From assembly GCA_017979445.1 (NCBI GenBank), contig CM030711.1, positions 5,363,221 through 5,427,220 on the forward strand: 64,000 nt of DNA, read 5' to 3'. This document shows positions 21,144 through 32,823 of this stretch, in pieces; the stretch's first letter is position 1, and each line of letters begins with the position of its first letter. Source of the DNA: Akebia trifoliata. Its lineage: Eukaryota; Streptophyta; Magnoliopsida; Ranunculales; Lardizabalaceae. The position numbers and the translations under genes were made by a program. The notes under the pieces were generated by a model. It saw only the letters and a list, made by a program, of their open reading frames with translations, did not search any database and was not told where the DNA came from.

Positions 21144-21952
21144 ATGGCTAACCATATTCTCTTATTGGTACTGCTAGCTTTCACTTGCTCTCTTGTCTTT
21201 GCCTTTGAGCCTAGTCCATTGCAGGATTTCTGCGTCGCCGATCCTACTAGCTCTGGTATGCTATCCTTTTATAGTTGCACCGCACGGTTAATATATTAAT
21301 CTGTTTGATTTTCAGTTCAATTCTAATATTGGGTTCATGTTGGTTTTTAACTTTCACTTGATCATGCTGTTAACTAGTGTTTGTTTTTCAATTATTAATT
21401 CTTTGGTTCTTTGCAGCACTAGTGAATGGTAAGGTATGCAAGGACCCAAAGCTTGCCCTGGCCAATGATTTCTTCTTTACTGGGCTCCACATAAAGGGAA
21501 ACACATCAAACTCTCAAGGATCCAGGGTTACCCCAGTCAATGTAGCTCAGATACCTGGACTCAACACTCTTGGAATCTCCATGGCACGCATAGACTATGC
21601 ACCATGGGGTGTTAACCCTCCACACACACACCCTCGTGCAAGTGAGATCCTGACTGTCCTCGAAGGCACCCTTTATGTTGGTTTTGTCACCTCCAATCCT
21701 GAAAATCGTCTCATCACCAAGGTCCTTCAGAAGGGAGATGTATTTGTTTTCCCAGTTGGCCTTGTTCACTTCCAACGCAATACTGGATATGGAAATGCGG
21801 TTGCAATTGCCGCCTTGAGCAGTCAGAACCCTGGTGTCATCACTATAGCTAATGCTGTGTTTGGATCTAACCCACCCATCCCAGCTGAAGTTCTCTCCAA
21901 GGCCTTTCAAGTTGATAAGAACATAGTTGATCATCTTCAAGCACTATTCTAG
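21144..21952 (+). CDS. germin-like protein, copy 3 (GLP3)
   Basis: Exon 1 is 21144-21255 and exon 2 is 21417-21952, with a 161-bp GT-AG intron in phase 1; the product has 215 residues. Signal peptide, Cys30/Cys45 and the four cupin metal ligands (His107, His109, Glu114, His155) are all present, so it should fold as a secreted germin-like protein. Exon 1 differs from GLP2 at about a dozen of 112 bases, yet exon 2 from 21530 to 21895 is identical to GLP2, and only one base differs from there to the stop. That contrast suggests gene conversion rather than a simple recent duplication. The function is likely redundant with GLP2. The substrate is unknown. Confidence 0.95.
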
Positions 21953-22716
21953 CCAAGTAACAGATGAAAGAGAAAATCCCCAAAGTGTGTTGTGTGCCCT
22001 TGTGTCTTCATTAGAATTCTATTTACTGTTTTCCCTTTCATTGTTTCATTTTATAATCAATTAATTCCATCCAGATATCCCAATTAGGCTGTTAACATCA
22101 TGTTTCCTCAAAAGATTGTTTTTTTTTTTTTTTTTTTTTTAATATTTTAATTTGTTTGTTTTTTGTTGTTGCTGGTGCTAAGCAAGCGAGGTTTTATAAA
22201 TGATGAAGGAATGCAGCATTGAAAGGTGTCATACCCCAAAAATTCAGAAACTGGATTGCACCCATTTCCCAAACACATTTCTTCTTTTCTTTGTATAGAT
22301 AAATATATGAAGACAGGAATTTGTTGGGGACCAAATGGATTTTCATAAATTTCTCTGAAAAAACATTTGTAAAGTAAGGGAATGGATCCTTTGTGGCCCT
22401 TTTTCCTGTAGCTCTCGTTCTACAGTCCACAAAATATCACTTTGAAAAAGGAACTCAATCCTCTTGAAAAAACAAACATAAAATAAACAACTTTCTTTTA
22501 TTCAGATCAAGTGTTTAAAAATGGACGGTCGCTGTGTTCCTAAATTTAAATAATCAGATGTAACTGTCTCCATGATGTAGCACACCCTTAACCGTTTAGG
22601 TTGAATAGCTACAGTAAAAAAAAAAGGCTATAGTGGATCTGCTCCTATTAAGTAATTGAGGGGTATGCCCCCACAGATTTTTATAGATACCAGTCGATTA
22701 CTAAGAAAAAATTAAT
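21953..22716. other. GLP3 3' flank, nothing recognised
   Basis: A 3' UTR-like stretch related to that of GLP2 is followed by a long T tract near 22121-22140 and AT-rich DNA. No gene was seen. Confidence 0.5.
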
Positions 22717-22833
22717 AAGAGCGGTACTGGATGACCTTAAGCTGGAACCTCATATCGCACGATGCTTTTCACGGAGACTCACCTCAAAAAATGTATATAT
22801 GAGGTTCTAACCTGAGGTCACTTCAGCATTATT
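22717..22833. mobile_element. palindromic MITE, internally deleted member
   Basis: The left arm GATGACCTTAAGCTGGAACC and the right arm GAGGTTCTAACCTGAGGTCA pair with each other. They match the outer arms of the copies at 7673 and 55971. The CCATAGAT core is missing, so this is a 117-bp deletion derivative. Confidence 0.6.
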
Positions 22834-23114
22834 TAAATAAAATAAAATAAAAAACACCATACTTAGAAGAATCATGTGGAAAGGGAAAGGAACTAATGGT
22901 GCTGTGAAAAAATTCTTGAGATTTCTATTCAAATTGCACCATGGCCCTCATTTTAGAGACCCCACTCTACAATTGGTCCACGTGGCAAATTAATTCCCAC
23001 GATTTCTCTCTCACACACGAAGTTAGTTTTGTTTCCAAAATTACCAGTCAATCAATAATATTTAATACTAAAAATAAGAATAACCAATGTATTTCAACTT
23101 TCAACTTATTTTTA

Positions 23115-23863
23115 AGGGAAAATTACTACCCTCGCGAAAGAGTTTCTTTCTAAATAGTCCCTAAGTTTAACGCGTAAGTAAACTTTTTCTATCTTAATAA
23201 TCCTTCGTATTGTCGAGTTCATAATTTTTACTGTCGAATTTGATGCTTTTTTATTTAGTATCGAATTCACATTTTTTACTTTCGAACTCACCACTAATGT
23301 CGAGTTCGCCACTTTTTATTTACTGTCGAACTCGACGCTCTTTTAATTACTGTCAAGTTCACCCTTTTTTAAATAAAATGCATTGTACTCGACACAAGTA
23401 AAACCTGCTCATTTTTAATTTTCAAGTTTTTCTTACTAAAATACATAGAAAGATTAGCTAAAAACTTGAGATAATGGCTTGTTTAAATGATTTCAACCTA
23501 AAAAACCATTATTAATTTATTTTAATCCAAAAACTAAGAAAAAAAGTGACAAAAACCTTAGTTTTTTACATACATGTTCAAAATATTTGAAAAAAAAACC
23601 CTTGAAAAAACTTATTCCTTCTTAAATCCTTTCTGACGGAATTGAATCTCTGAAACTCGATTGAGATGTAAAAAATTCAAATTTGGGATGAAATTGATGA
23701 GTTCAAACAGTTAGAGCATTCAATCTTGAGAAATGTGGGAGATGAGGTCTGGGGACCATTTAGAAAGAAAAAACTTACTAAATGTCATGCCAAGCAACTA
23801 CTAAAAACTTAGTGACTATTTAGAAAGAAGTCTCTCTACAAGACTCCTTTAAGTAATTTCCCC
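23115..23863. mobile_element. long-TIR foldback (MULE-like) element
   Basis: The ends GGGAAAATTACT and AGTAATTTCCCC continue inward as imperfect arms of about 60 bp that share TTCTTTCTAAATAGTC. The interior near 23205-23375 has diverged short tandem repeats of a TACTGTCGAATTCGA-type unit. No coding capacity. The MULE-like label is inferred from the long arms; no target duplication was confirmed. Confidence 0.55.
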
Positions 23864-24049
23864 TAGTTTTAAAGTTTATTGCCGTACCTCTCCGCAATTT
23901 TATGGATATTTAAGTTACCCTTATATATTTTAATTGATCAAAGGCCTCTTATCTTTTCTTTTTGGAAAATCGTTTGGCTGGGGTTGAGGGGGGGAGGAGG
24001 ACTTTGGTTTTCACTATGATTCTCACCGCATTGATCTAATAGCCATAGA

Positions 24050-24446
24050 TAGGGGTGTCAATGGATAATCGAAATCCGAATTCGAATTCGAAAAATCGGA
24101 TATTATTCAAAATTTTCGGATATCGGATTCGGATTCGGATGTTATTTTAACATTCGAATGAATTTCGGATACGAATTCGGATATTACGAAATCGAATTCG
24201 ATAATATCCGCTCCGATTATAAATACATGTATTACGTATTCATGTCATATAACAAAACTTATTTATATATATATATATCCTCGTGTATTCAAGTTTTACA
24301 ACGAAACTTAACTTGAATGTTATCTTCTCAACCAAAACGCAAACCAGCGTGGGTTTCGACCGTGGGTTTTGACCATGGATTTCGACTATGCAGCTCCCCA
24401 TAGCCACCTTCTTCTCCGGCCGGCGAACATGAAGGTTGGTATTTCC

Positions 24447-24536
<90 letters not shown>

Positions 24537-25014
24537 GTAAAACTAAAACCCTCTTTTTGTCGATTGTGCGAGCTCCATATCCACATATTCTCCGGTCGGC
24601 GATCATCAGGTAGATACTTCATCTCTCTCTCTCTCTCTGTGTAAAACCGTATATTTTATTCGAATTTTTCATAATTTTTTTTCAAAAATCAAAGTTTATT
24701 TGACTTTAAAATCATTTTTTTTTTTGCAAAAATCAAAGCTTATTTGATTTTGTAGACTGAAATACATTGAAGATTATAATTTCTGAAGAAATTATGAAAA
24801 TCGATTTGATTTTTGCCGATTGAATCCAATTTTGTTAGGGTTTTATCGAATCGGATATTATCGGATATCCGATAAGTTTTTCGAATTCGAATTCGAATCT
24901 TGGTTAATGATATCCGATCGGATTCGAATTCGAATTCGGATATCAATATTTTTTTTCGAATTCGAATTCGGATATAGCACTATCCGATCGGATAGCTATC
25001 CGTTGACAGCCCTA
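24050..25014. mobile_element. non-autonomous hAT-like element
   Basis: 965 bp with an 8-bp target duplication GCCATAGA (24042-24049 and 25015-25022), the hallmark length for hAT. The ends are TAGGGGTGTCAATGGAT and ATCCGTTGACAGCCCTA, near-perfect inverted repeats. The subterminal regions are packed with ATCCGAT and TTCGAATTCG repeats, probable transposase-binding DNA as in other hAT elements. There is no transposase. A long CT/CA microsatellite lies inside. Confidence 0.9.
24452..24538. repeat. (CT)n(CA)n microsatellite
   Basis: About 30 CT units followed by about 10 CA units, inside the hAT element. The Arg-Glu and Ser-Leu frames read across it are artefacts. Confidence 0.97.
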
Positions 25015-26412
25015 GCCATAGATGTGTTTTCTCGAGATACGAGTAAAAAGGATCTATGATTATGTGCACGGCTCCACATCAGAAATGTGAGAATTGCAAT
25101 AAATCGCAATGTCACCCCATAACTACCCTTTTTTTTAATTGTAAACTGGGGTTATAAGGGGCCCACCTCTTATCTTTCTTTTCCAATAGATTAATGGGCT
25201 AAATACCCTTATTTTTAAACTACGGAAAAAATCTTGATTTTCTTTTCAAAATCAATCAAGTGAAAAAACATTCACCCTACTATTCAACTAGATTTTATCT
25301 ACTACCTTTAGAAAAAGAGAAAAAATAATTGCTCTCCCACATGAAAAATAAGAAAAGTAATTTTCCTTGAAATTTATTTATGTATTTTCTTAAGAATTCA
25401 ATTTTCATCTTGGATGATTTTTCCAACCAGTAGATAATAATTATGTTATGTAAAGAAAAGTAGTCATCATGCCTTGTGGACTAATAAAGTCATCAAATAA
25501 AAATGACTCACAAACTGCATTCCAATATAAGGTAAATAAATATTACAAATCAAGTTTTATATATTTTCTAAAAATATTACTTATCATATAATTCTTCCAA
25601 AGTGTCTAATCAGACTCGGTCCATTTTTCAAGTTGTTCGTCCATTTTTTTTCTAGCCAACCACATGAATTGATCAATGAGTCAACTGAGTCGAGTGCACT
25701 CAACACTCACAAGATGCTGAGAAGTTGTCCTGGACTCCTGGTTGTCAAACTTCAAAAAGGACAAAATCACATCATGGCTAGTTTTGAATTAACAACTTGG
25801 CAATTCAATTGAGTTAATTCAAAATAGACCGAGTCGAGTAAAACAATTTTGATTTGAGTTATTTAGTTATATAATATTTTATTTACTTTGAAAATAATAG
25901 AAAATATTTTAAAGATTTAAAATTTTAATATATTTTTATTTGAGTTGATTCATAATTAGTTGGTTTGACTTGACTTGATGAACATTTAAGTCAAGTTTTA
26001 AAACTATGATTCTTTATTTTGGAATTGGGGTAAGTGTCTGAAAATAACATTTGAAGGCGGGATGAGAGTCCATTTCCTCTCTTAGAGTGGAAAATCGTCC
26101 AAGATGAAAACTTAATTTCAAGAAAAATACATAAAATTTGTATTTTTCAAGAAAAATTATTTTTCTTATTTTTCATGTGGGAGAGCAATTTCTTTGAAAG
26201 GTTCTAGTAGATAATTGAATAGTAGGGTGAATTTTTTTTTTACAAGTCAAATTTTGAAAAGAAAATCAAGATTTTTTTCTCATGGTTATAAGATGAAGGC
26301 ATTTAGGTCATTAAACTACTAGAGAAAAAAGATAAAAGGTATTTTAACAGTTAAAATATATAGGGATAAGTTAAATATTTATAAAAGTATAGAGGGGTGA
26401 AAGCGCCCTTGA

Positions 26413-26699
26413 TCTGCAAGTACGAATCCGCTTTTTCTTTTTTAGGAGTCTTCACCTAGTTTTATGGTCTAAGAATAAAAAATGACACTAAATAGACAAG
26501 AAACATAGAGTTATAAAGAGATCGTAGGTATGGAGATCAAATTACAGGATTGGAAGGTGTTAGACACCAATCCCGTCCGGCGAAAGTCGGTCTCTACTCT
26601 TCCCAAAGATTTTCATTGTAAAATAGTCTAAATCTAGAATAAATAAATAATTTTTTTTTTTACCTGAGTGATTATGATGATCTATTCCCTCATAAACTA
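26413..26699. other. possible Ty3-type LTR debris
   Basis: GGAAGGTGTTAGACACCAAT, then CCGTCCGGCGAAAGTCGGTCTC near 26550-26600, resembles a phrase common in plant Ty3 LTRs. No second LTR copy was located. Confidence 0.3.
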
Positions 26700-27091
26700 G
26701 CAATGAGTGTTCCTCGCGTGAATCTTCTCAATTTGTCTTTGCTTTTAGGTCTTCTCTCGATCTTTGAGATGAGATTTTCTTCTTCTAGATCTGGATATTT
26801 TTATGACTATTTATATATTTTTAATCATATTTTTCTAGCGTGACATGATTTCTAAAGTTTACTTGCTTGAAATATCTTATCTGAGCTTTAGAAACACATC
26901 TAGTAACAAATAAAACTTTAGAGTATTCATTCATCATCGGGAACCATCGTAATTGAGTTGACGAGTTAATTAATGAAGCGAGTGCAAAAATGGGGTGTCT
27001 ACAAGAGGTATGAAAATATTCTTTAAAACAAAGTTGAAACAAGGTAATCAAGTTAAATTTGAATAATTTTTCATACCATGGTGTCAAATAA
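26700..27091. repeat. duplicated unit, short copy
   Basis: Made of segment X (26700-26807, CAATGAGTGTTCCTCG...) joined directly to segment A (26813-27091, ATTTTTAATCATATTTTTCTAG...). Both segments recur in the following unit in the same order and orientation. Confidence 0.75.
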
Positions 27092-27097
27092 TATTCT

Positions 27098-28348
27098 CAA
27101 TGAGTGTTCCTCGTGTGAATCTTCTCAATTTGTCTTTGTTTTTAGGTCTTCTCTCGATCTCTGAGATGAGACTTTCTTCTTCTAGATATGGATATTTTTA
27201 TGACTTTTGAGGTATTTTTGAATGTTTTTAAATTGAAAATTAAGGATTAAGGGTTAGGTATTGAGTTAGACTCCAAATTTAAGGTTTTGGAAAGTTTTTT
27301 ACTTTTGTTTTCTAAGATTTCACAAAACCTACGAAATTACGTGGTGAAAGCTTCTTTTTAAAGAGCTTTGTGACAAAATTAGCATTTGATAAGGTTTCTT
27401 AGAGATAAGATCTATCTCTAACTAATTTATTAAATGGTTAAGATAAATTTTCAATTAGGTTTTATTTGAATTTTGAATTTTTTGACTTATGTAGAATGAG
27501 TTTTTTAAATTTTGGAAACCCCCCCCCCCCAATTGAGGGTTCTTTATTAAATATCAAGTGGGCCTCACTTGAATAAATTGGTCACCACTAAAAATTGGCT
27601 CGTGGGCTTAATTATTTGTTCAAAAATTTTAACTTGATCTATTAAGATTTCACTTTATGCTAATAAACATTTTAATTATTAGTTTCAAATTTTCAAATTT
27701 TATAATTGAAAATTTACCATTTTACCCTCGAAGAGGACTTTTGAATTGGGATGTTATTTTTTACGTTTCAGAATGTTCCAAAATTAATTTTTTGTAAAGA
27801 ATTCAATGAAAATATTAGTTTGTATCACTTATGAGTTTTTTATTTGAAAGGATCGTAGACCTTATGAGAAAACATTTTGTCAAATTTTGTGGAAATTGGC
27901 AAAATAGTTTATTTGATTTTAATTTGTCATTTTATGTGTTCGAAAGAGTTTTCCTAAACATAATGTAGGCTCTGGGTATATTCTGGTGTTAGAGGTATTT
28001 TGGTAACTTGATCATTTTTTGATAATTTTTCTCGTAAAACTTCTTTTTATCTCTAAATGATTATTTCTATATTTTTAATCATATTTTTCTAGCGTAACAT
28101 GATTTCTAAAGTTTGCTTGCTTGAAATATCTTATCTGAGCTTTAGAAACACATCTAATAACAAATAAAACTTTAGAGTATTCATTCATCATCGGGAACCG
28201 TCGTAATTGAGTTGACGAGTTAATTAATGAAGCAAGTGCAAAAATGGGGTGTCTACAAGAGGTATGAAAATATACTTTAAAACAAAGTTGAAACAGGGTA
28301 TTCAAGTTAAATTTGAATAATTTTTCATACCATGGTGTTAAATAATTT
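27098..28348. repeat. duplicated unit, long copy
   Basis: Segment X' (27098-27205) and segment A' (28069-28348) match the short copy closely, with only a handful of mismatches by eye. Here they are separated by about 860 bp absent from the short copy. A ten-C run lies near 27520. No genes. Confidence 0.72.
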
Positions 28349-28560
28349 TTCATTGTCGAATTTTTTCTTTCGACTAAACCATCACAAATTATGACAGCTC
28401 TAAGCCATCGAATTTTGGTTTCTATAATTCATGGGTCTTGGTCCATCGAATTTTCCTATAGAATTTTTTAGATTTCACATAATACCACAAAGTGGCGGGA
28501 CTAACCTCCAACCCCATCATCTAACCCAACCAGTCGGCCATGTCTATCTTCTTTCATGAC

Positions 28561-29180
28561 TCATATGGTTGGAATTGAAGGATTAGTACTGTTGTGTATG
28601 TGAACGAACACCATTGTGAAACTCACTTTGTAATTGATCAAACACCTATTGGGTATTTAATCAAACACCTCATATGCCACACCTTCCAAGGCCTTGTTTG
28701 ATAATAGCAACAAAAGATAATCCAACTGATAGTAGTAAATATAAAGAAGATAAATAACTATACAAAGAAAGAGTAAGAACACGATACCCACAACACGAAA
28801 TTTTACATGACTTACCCCAAGGCTACGTTCACGGAAGTATGAGCGTTGGAGCTAAATTTCACTATAAAGAAAACAGGTCAAATCGATATAAGGAAACATC
28901 TCTATCAGTTAGCTTCACCTTCTTCTAGATCTCAATCTTATCAAACCTCTCAACCTCTCTTCTCTAGGTTTTCTTTCTTTCTCTACTATTTTTTCTAGAA
29001 AAAGACTTAGACTTCGACTTCTAACAAAAGAAAAACAAAACCCCATAATTTTAGAAGTACTACAAAGTGGGCCACTTACATAAGTTACAAGCCTAACCCA
29101 AATTACCTTAGATCGACCCAAAAAACACACATACTTGGACCGGGCTTAACTGATTTAAGTCATACTTCAACGAGTACTCC
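28561..29180. repeat. dispersed repeat, copy 2 (uninterrupted)
   Basis: Matches 18900-18986 plus 19753-20295. At the point where copy 1 carries the PIF/Harbinger-like element, this copy reads straight through (CTCACTTTGTAATTGATCAA). It is noncoding and of unknown class. Confidence 0.75.
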
Positions 29181-29708
29181 TTAATATTAATTTGAGTTGC
29201 TACAGGTTTTTTTTATTTGTTCCTTAATTAAATCTCCAAAAATGCTTAAGAGAAAAATGGTTTGGATGGAGACTACATCAAGAAATTCTCTTCCAAATCT
29301 GCCTGGAATTCAATTTGGTTAAAAGGGATCAAGGCAAAACATTGGAAAGCTATGTGGAGAGCTAGAATTTCATTTAAGATTCAGATCTTTGCTTGAAAAG
29401 TTATGAACAACGCCTGCCCAATCGATTCAATGAAAAAATCAAGATGGGGTTTGCCTCTGGTATCTAGGTGCCCTTGTTGCAAAGTTGAAGGGTAGACAAT
29501 TGCTCACCTATTATTCTCTTGTCCCTAGTTGCTAAGTAGTAGAGATTCTTGGTCAGATTTTCCAAGATTCAACTGCAACAACAACTAAGAGATCACTGTG
29601 ACAATGGTTTTGCTCCAACCAAAATCAATTTGATGTTATTACTAACATAATTCATTGGGTGCTATGTTGGTGCATTTGGTTGGCCCGTAACAAAATCAAC
29701 TTTGAGGA

Positions 29709-30343
29709 TGTTGGGTTTGGTGATATAAAATCACCATTTTTTTATTTCTTAAGATTAATGGATTTTGTCTAAGGGTATTTTGGAAAATGTCATTTCATTA
29801 GTTTATGAGAAACAAAAGGGATTCCTAGATCGTAATTATTGTTCATAAAAGGGATTTCTCTAAAATTGGATTTTCTCTTTGTTATAAAGTATGAGAAAAC
29901 ATTGAGTCTTTATGTATGTATTTTTCTTCTCTTGTAAAATCTAAATGCTCAAGATTCTTGAGGGTGATCTTCACATTATAGTCACGACTTGTGACAATGG
30001 GAGTGAGATCGATTTCTTTATTTGGATTCTTATTAGAGTTAGGTATAGAGATTTGGTGGGTTTCACTAGAAAGTTGGAGGTAAGTATAAACTTCCATTCT
30101 TGTAATTTCTTCTTTGAGTTGTAGATTTCTACTTGCCGACTTGCTCATGGACGTAACCGCATTGTGGGTGAATCACGTATATTTTCTGTTGTGATTGTGT
30201 TCATTTCTTCGCTCTTTTTTTTTTTGTATTTGCTTTGCAACACAATCTTGGGGTTTGGTTGTTGAAATTGATTGCTTGATTATTAGAATGGGTTAATTTT
30301 AATAATTAAATTTCCATGTGTGGTTTGGGATCTAGCCACAACA
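29709..30343 (+). repeat. 5' LTR of the deleted copia element
   Basis: Starts TGTTGGGTTTGGTGATATAA and ends GATCTAGCCACAACA. The primer-binding site after it (AGTAGTAACAAAGCG) is degenerate relative to the usual tRNA-Met complement. Confidence 0.85.
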
Positions 30344-30418
30344 AGTAGTAACAAAGCGTCCAGGTGTGTATGCAAGGTGTTTGATAAATTGCTTATAAGA
30401 TATTTTTGCAATAAATGG

Positions 30419-31700
30419 CGAATATTCGATTTGAAGTAGAGAAAATTGATGGAAAAAAAAGATTTTGAGTTATGGAAGATGGAGATCCATGACTTATTAA
30501 TTCAATAGGGGCAACAATCGAAAACAATGAGCAAAGATGATTGGGAAGAACTTGATTTCAATGAACATCCAATCATTCATTTGTATTTAACAAATGAGGT
30601 GTTATTCAATATTATCGATGAGAAAATGGCAAAAGACTTATAGGTGAAGTTAGAAGGCCTGTATCAAACCAAGTCTCTAACTAATCGAATTTTCTTGAAG
30701 AGAATTACATTCCATAAGAATGAAGGAAGGCACGAAGATCTTGTAGCACCTAAATGAGTTTAACAACATTATTTGTCAACTTGAAAGCATTGGTGTAAGG
30801 ATGGAAACAGAGGATAAGGCGGTGACTTTGTTATGCAAATTACCAGAGTATTATGATAATTTTCACTACTTTGAATTGCACCCAAAAAAAAAATGTTCTT
30901 AACTTGGATGCGGTATGTAGTGCTTTACTTGTTGATGAGCTTCGAAAGAAGGCATCCTTTGGAAGCTAGGCTAGGGAGACCTAGATATAGAGGCTCACAT
31001 GTCAAGAAACAAATCCAAACATTAATCAAGATTTAAAGGTCATTTTGACAATGAAGGTTATTGGTATTGTGGCAAAATAGAACACATAAAAATGGATTGT
31101 TAGAGAAGAAAGGAATTGGGTAAAGATTAAAGTTAATCAAGTTTATAATGGTGTTATTCATCACATGGGTAACAAGAAACAAAGTGCCAAAGGAAAGAAA
31201 TAAGTTAATCGAGTTGAGGAGTCTACATCTGGATTTATGGAAGATGAAGTGTTCATGGCTCTAGACAATCCCATGTTCCAACAAAATTAGATTCTTGATA
31301 GTGGTGTTATTCATCACATGTCTCCCCATCAGTCTTGGTTTAATTCATATGAATCATGTGAAGGTGGTTCGATTTTGATGGAAAATAACTCAACTAGCAA
31401 AACGGTCGAAGTTGGCATAGTAAGGTTGAGAATATTTGATGGGATGGTGAGAACACTAGAAGATGTTAGATACATGCTGGAGCTAAAGAAAAGTTTGATT
31501 TCTTTTTCCGAATTAGATTCGGGTGGTTACAAATTCCCCAAGGAAGGTGGAGTTCTCAATATCCTCGAAGGAGCATCGGTTGTCATCAAGGGTGTACGGT
31601 TTGACAATTTGTACAAGTTAGTTAGAGAAACAGTAGTTGAAAATGCAAATATGGTGAGAAAAAATGATGACTTTTCGATTCGATAATGACATCAAAAGTT
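30419..31700 (+). pseudogene. copia Gag-protease remnant
   Basis: Gag-like MANIRFEVEKIDGKK with a UBN2-type body is followed by a WYCGKIEHIKMDC zinc knuckle near 31060. After that come an ILDSGVIHHMS protease-like block and a GAG-pre-integrase region (31318-31686), in which VRYMLELKKSLISFSELDSG is readable. Several stops (such as after LLIQ and KDL) and a frameshift near 30890 inactivate it. The Gag type resembles TNT1-like copia elements. Confidence 0.72.
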
Positions 31701-31888
31701 GAGACATATGAATGAAGGCATGATGCGGTTGATAAAGGTAGGAATCAAAGAGAATTTAGTGGATATGTTAATGAAGACGATTCAAGTAGAGAAGTTGGAA
31801 AAAAAACTCGACTTCTCTAGGTTTCAAGCCAATGTAAGTTTGGTTGTTTGGCAATGACGTGTAAGTGATTTTCTATCAAGGTGGAGAT

Positions 31889-32507
31889 TGTTGGGTTTGA
31901 TGATATAAAACCACCATTTTTTTGTTTCTTAAGATTAATGAATTTTGTCCAAGGGCATTTTGGGTAATGTCATTTCATTAGTTTGTGAAAAACAAAAGGG
32001 GTTCCTAAATTGTAGTTATTGTCCATAAAAGGGGGTTCTCTTTATTAGAGAATGAAAAAACATTGAGTATTTATGTATGTATTTTTCTTCTCTTGTAAAA
32101 CCTAAATGCTCAAGATTCTTGAAGGTGATCTTCACATTATAGTCATGGACTTATGACAATGGAAGTGAAATCGATTTCTTTATTTGAGTTCTTACTAGAA
32201 TGTGGTATAGAGATTTGGTGGGTTTCACCGGAGAGTTGGAAGTAAGTATAAACCTTCATTCTTATAATTCCTTCCTTGATTGTTGGATTGTTACTAGCCG
32301 GATTGCCCGTGGATGTAATCCCATTGTAGGTGAACCACATATATCTTGTGTTGTGGTTGTATTATTTTCTCTGTTCTCTTTATTTTACTTGTATTTGCTT
32401 TGCAACACATGCTTGAGGTATAATTGTTGAAATTGAATGTTTGGATGTTAGAAAAGATTAGTTTCAATAATCGGTTTCCGTGTGTGGCTTGGGATCTAAC
32501 CACAACA
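31889..32507 (+). repeat. 3' LTR of the deleted copia element
   Basis: Starts TGTTGGGTTTGATGATATAA and ends GATCTAACCACAACA, 16 bp shorter than the 5' LTR with scattered substitutions. Confidence 0.85.
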
Positions 32508-32649
32508 GAGGACATTCCAACAACCTCTCATTCGATGAAGAAGTGTATTAGGTGACTTTAAGAACTCCATAAAGTTCTAGAGTTTAAAAATGGAATCAGT
32601 GGAGAAGAGAGGGGTCATGTACTTCAATTATTGAGACTTGAGAGTATTA

Positions 32650-32823
32650 GGGGTGTCCTTGGGTCAGTTTCGGTTCGGTTCTCAAGGTACTTGGAACCCC
32701 ATATTCATTTGATAATTTTTGTTGGTTCATGTTCCAACTCTAATTGATTCTAATATAAAGAGAATCGGAACTGGAGTTTTCAATTTTGTTTCAGTTAAAT
32801 GAGTCCCCATTGGCACACCCAAA
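32650..32823. mobile_element. short hAT-like MITE
   Basis: The ends TAGGGGTGTCC and GGCACACCCAA are imperfect inverted repeats, with TTGGGTCAGTTTCGGTTCGG-type subterminal DNA as seen in plant hAT MITEs. The flanking 8 bp (GAGAGTAT and AGAGTTTT) do not match well, so the boundaries are approximate. Confidence 0.45.

Larger units (their letters stand above)
23972..25120. mobile_element. MITE of the CCATAGAT family, split by a hAT element
   Basis: The outer halves (to 24049, and from 25015) rejoin to give TAGCCATAGATGTGTTTTCTCGAGATACGAG, then a GGATCTATGATTATGTGC partner arm. This is the family core. Duplicated CTCTTATCTTT-type sequence on both sides suggests its own target duplication in the foldback arm. 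Confidence 0.55.
23868..26412. mobile_element. long-TIR foldback (MULE-like) element carrying nested insertions
   Basis: The left arm (23868-23965 and 25150-25430, interrupted by a MITE) is the reverse complement of the right arm (about 26085-26412). Shared blocks include TTGCTCTCCCACATGAAAAATAAG, CACCCTACTATTCAA and a TTTTCATCTTGGA block. The arms are about 330 bp once the insertion is removed. The middle (25430-26085) has no recognisable gene. Insertion order is readable: foldback first, MITE second, hAT third. Confidence 0.65.
29709..32507 (+). mobile_element. internally deleted Ty1-copia element
   Basis: 2799 bp, flanked by the 5-bp target duplication GAGGA (29704-29708 and 32508-32512). 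The LTRs are 29709-30343 (635 bp) and 31889-32507 (619 bp), both TGTTGGGTTTG...CCACAACA. The internal region is only about 1.5 kb. It keeps Gag, a zinc knuckle, the protease region and the GAG-pre-integrase part, then jumps to the last codons of the RNase H end (NLVDMLMKT) and the purine tract AAGGTGGAGAT. Integrase and reverse transcriptase are missing. The LTRs are visibly more diverged than those at 8.1/12.6 kb, so it is older. Confidence 0.88.
29290..32640 (+). pseudogene. LINE zinc-binding domain remnant, split by a copia element
   Basis: Before the insertion (29290-29708) broken frames read HWKAMWRARISFKIQIF, then SRCPCCK, a TIAHLLFSCP block and WCIWLARNKINFE. This is the order of the zf-RVT domain at the C-terminus of plant L1-type LINEs. 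The frame continues for a few codons after the copia target duplication at 32513. Stops are present, so it is dead. Confidence 0.62.

Noticed and set aside
24328..24644. Open frames rich in Arg-Glu or Ser-Leu
   Set aside because: They read through a CT/CA microsatellite inside a hAT element.
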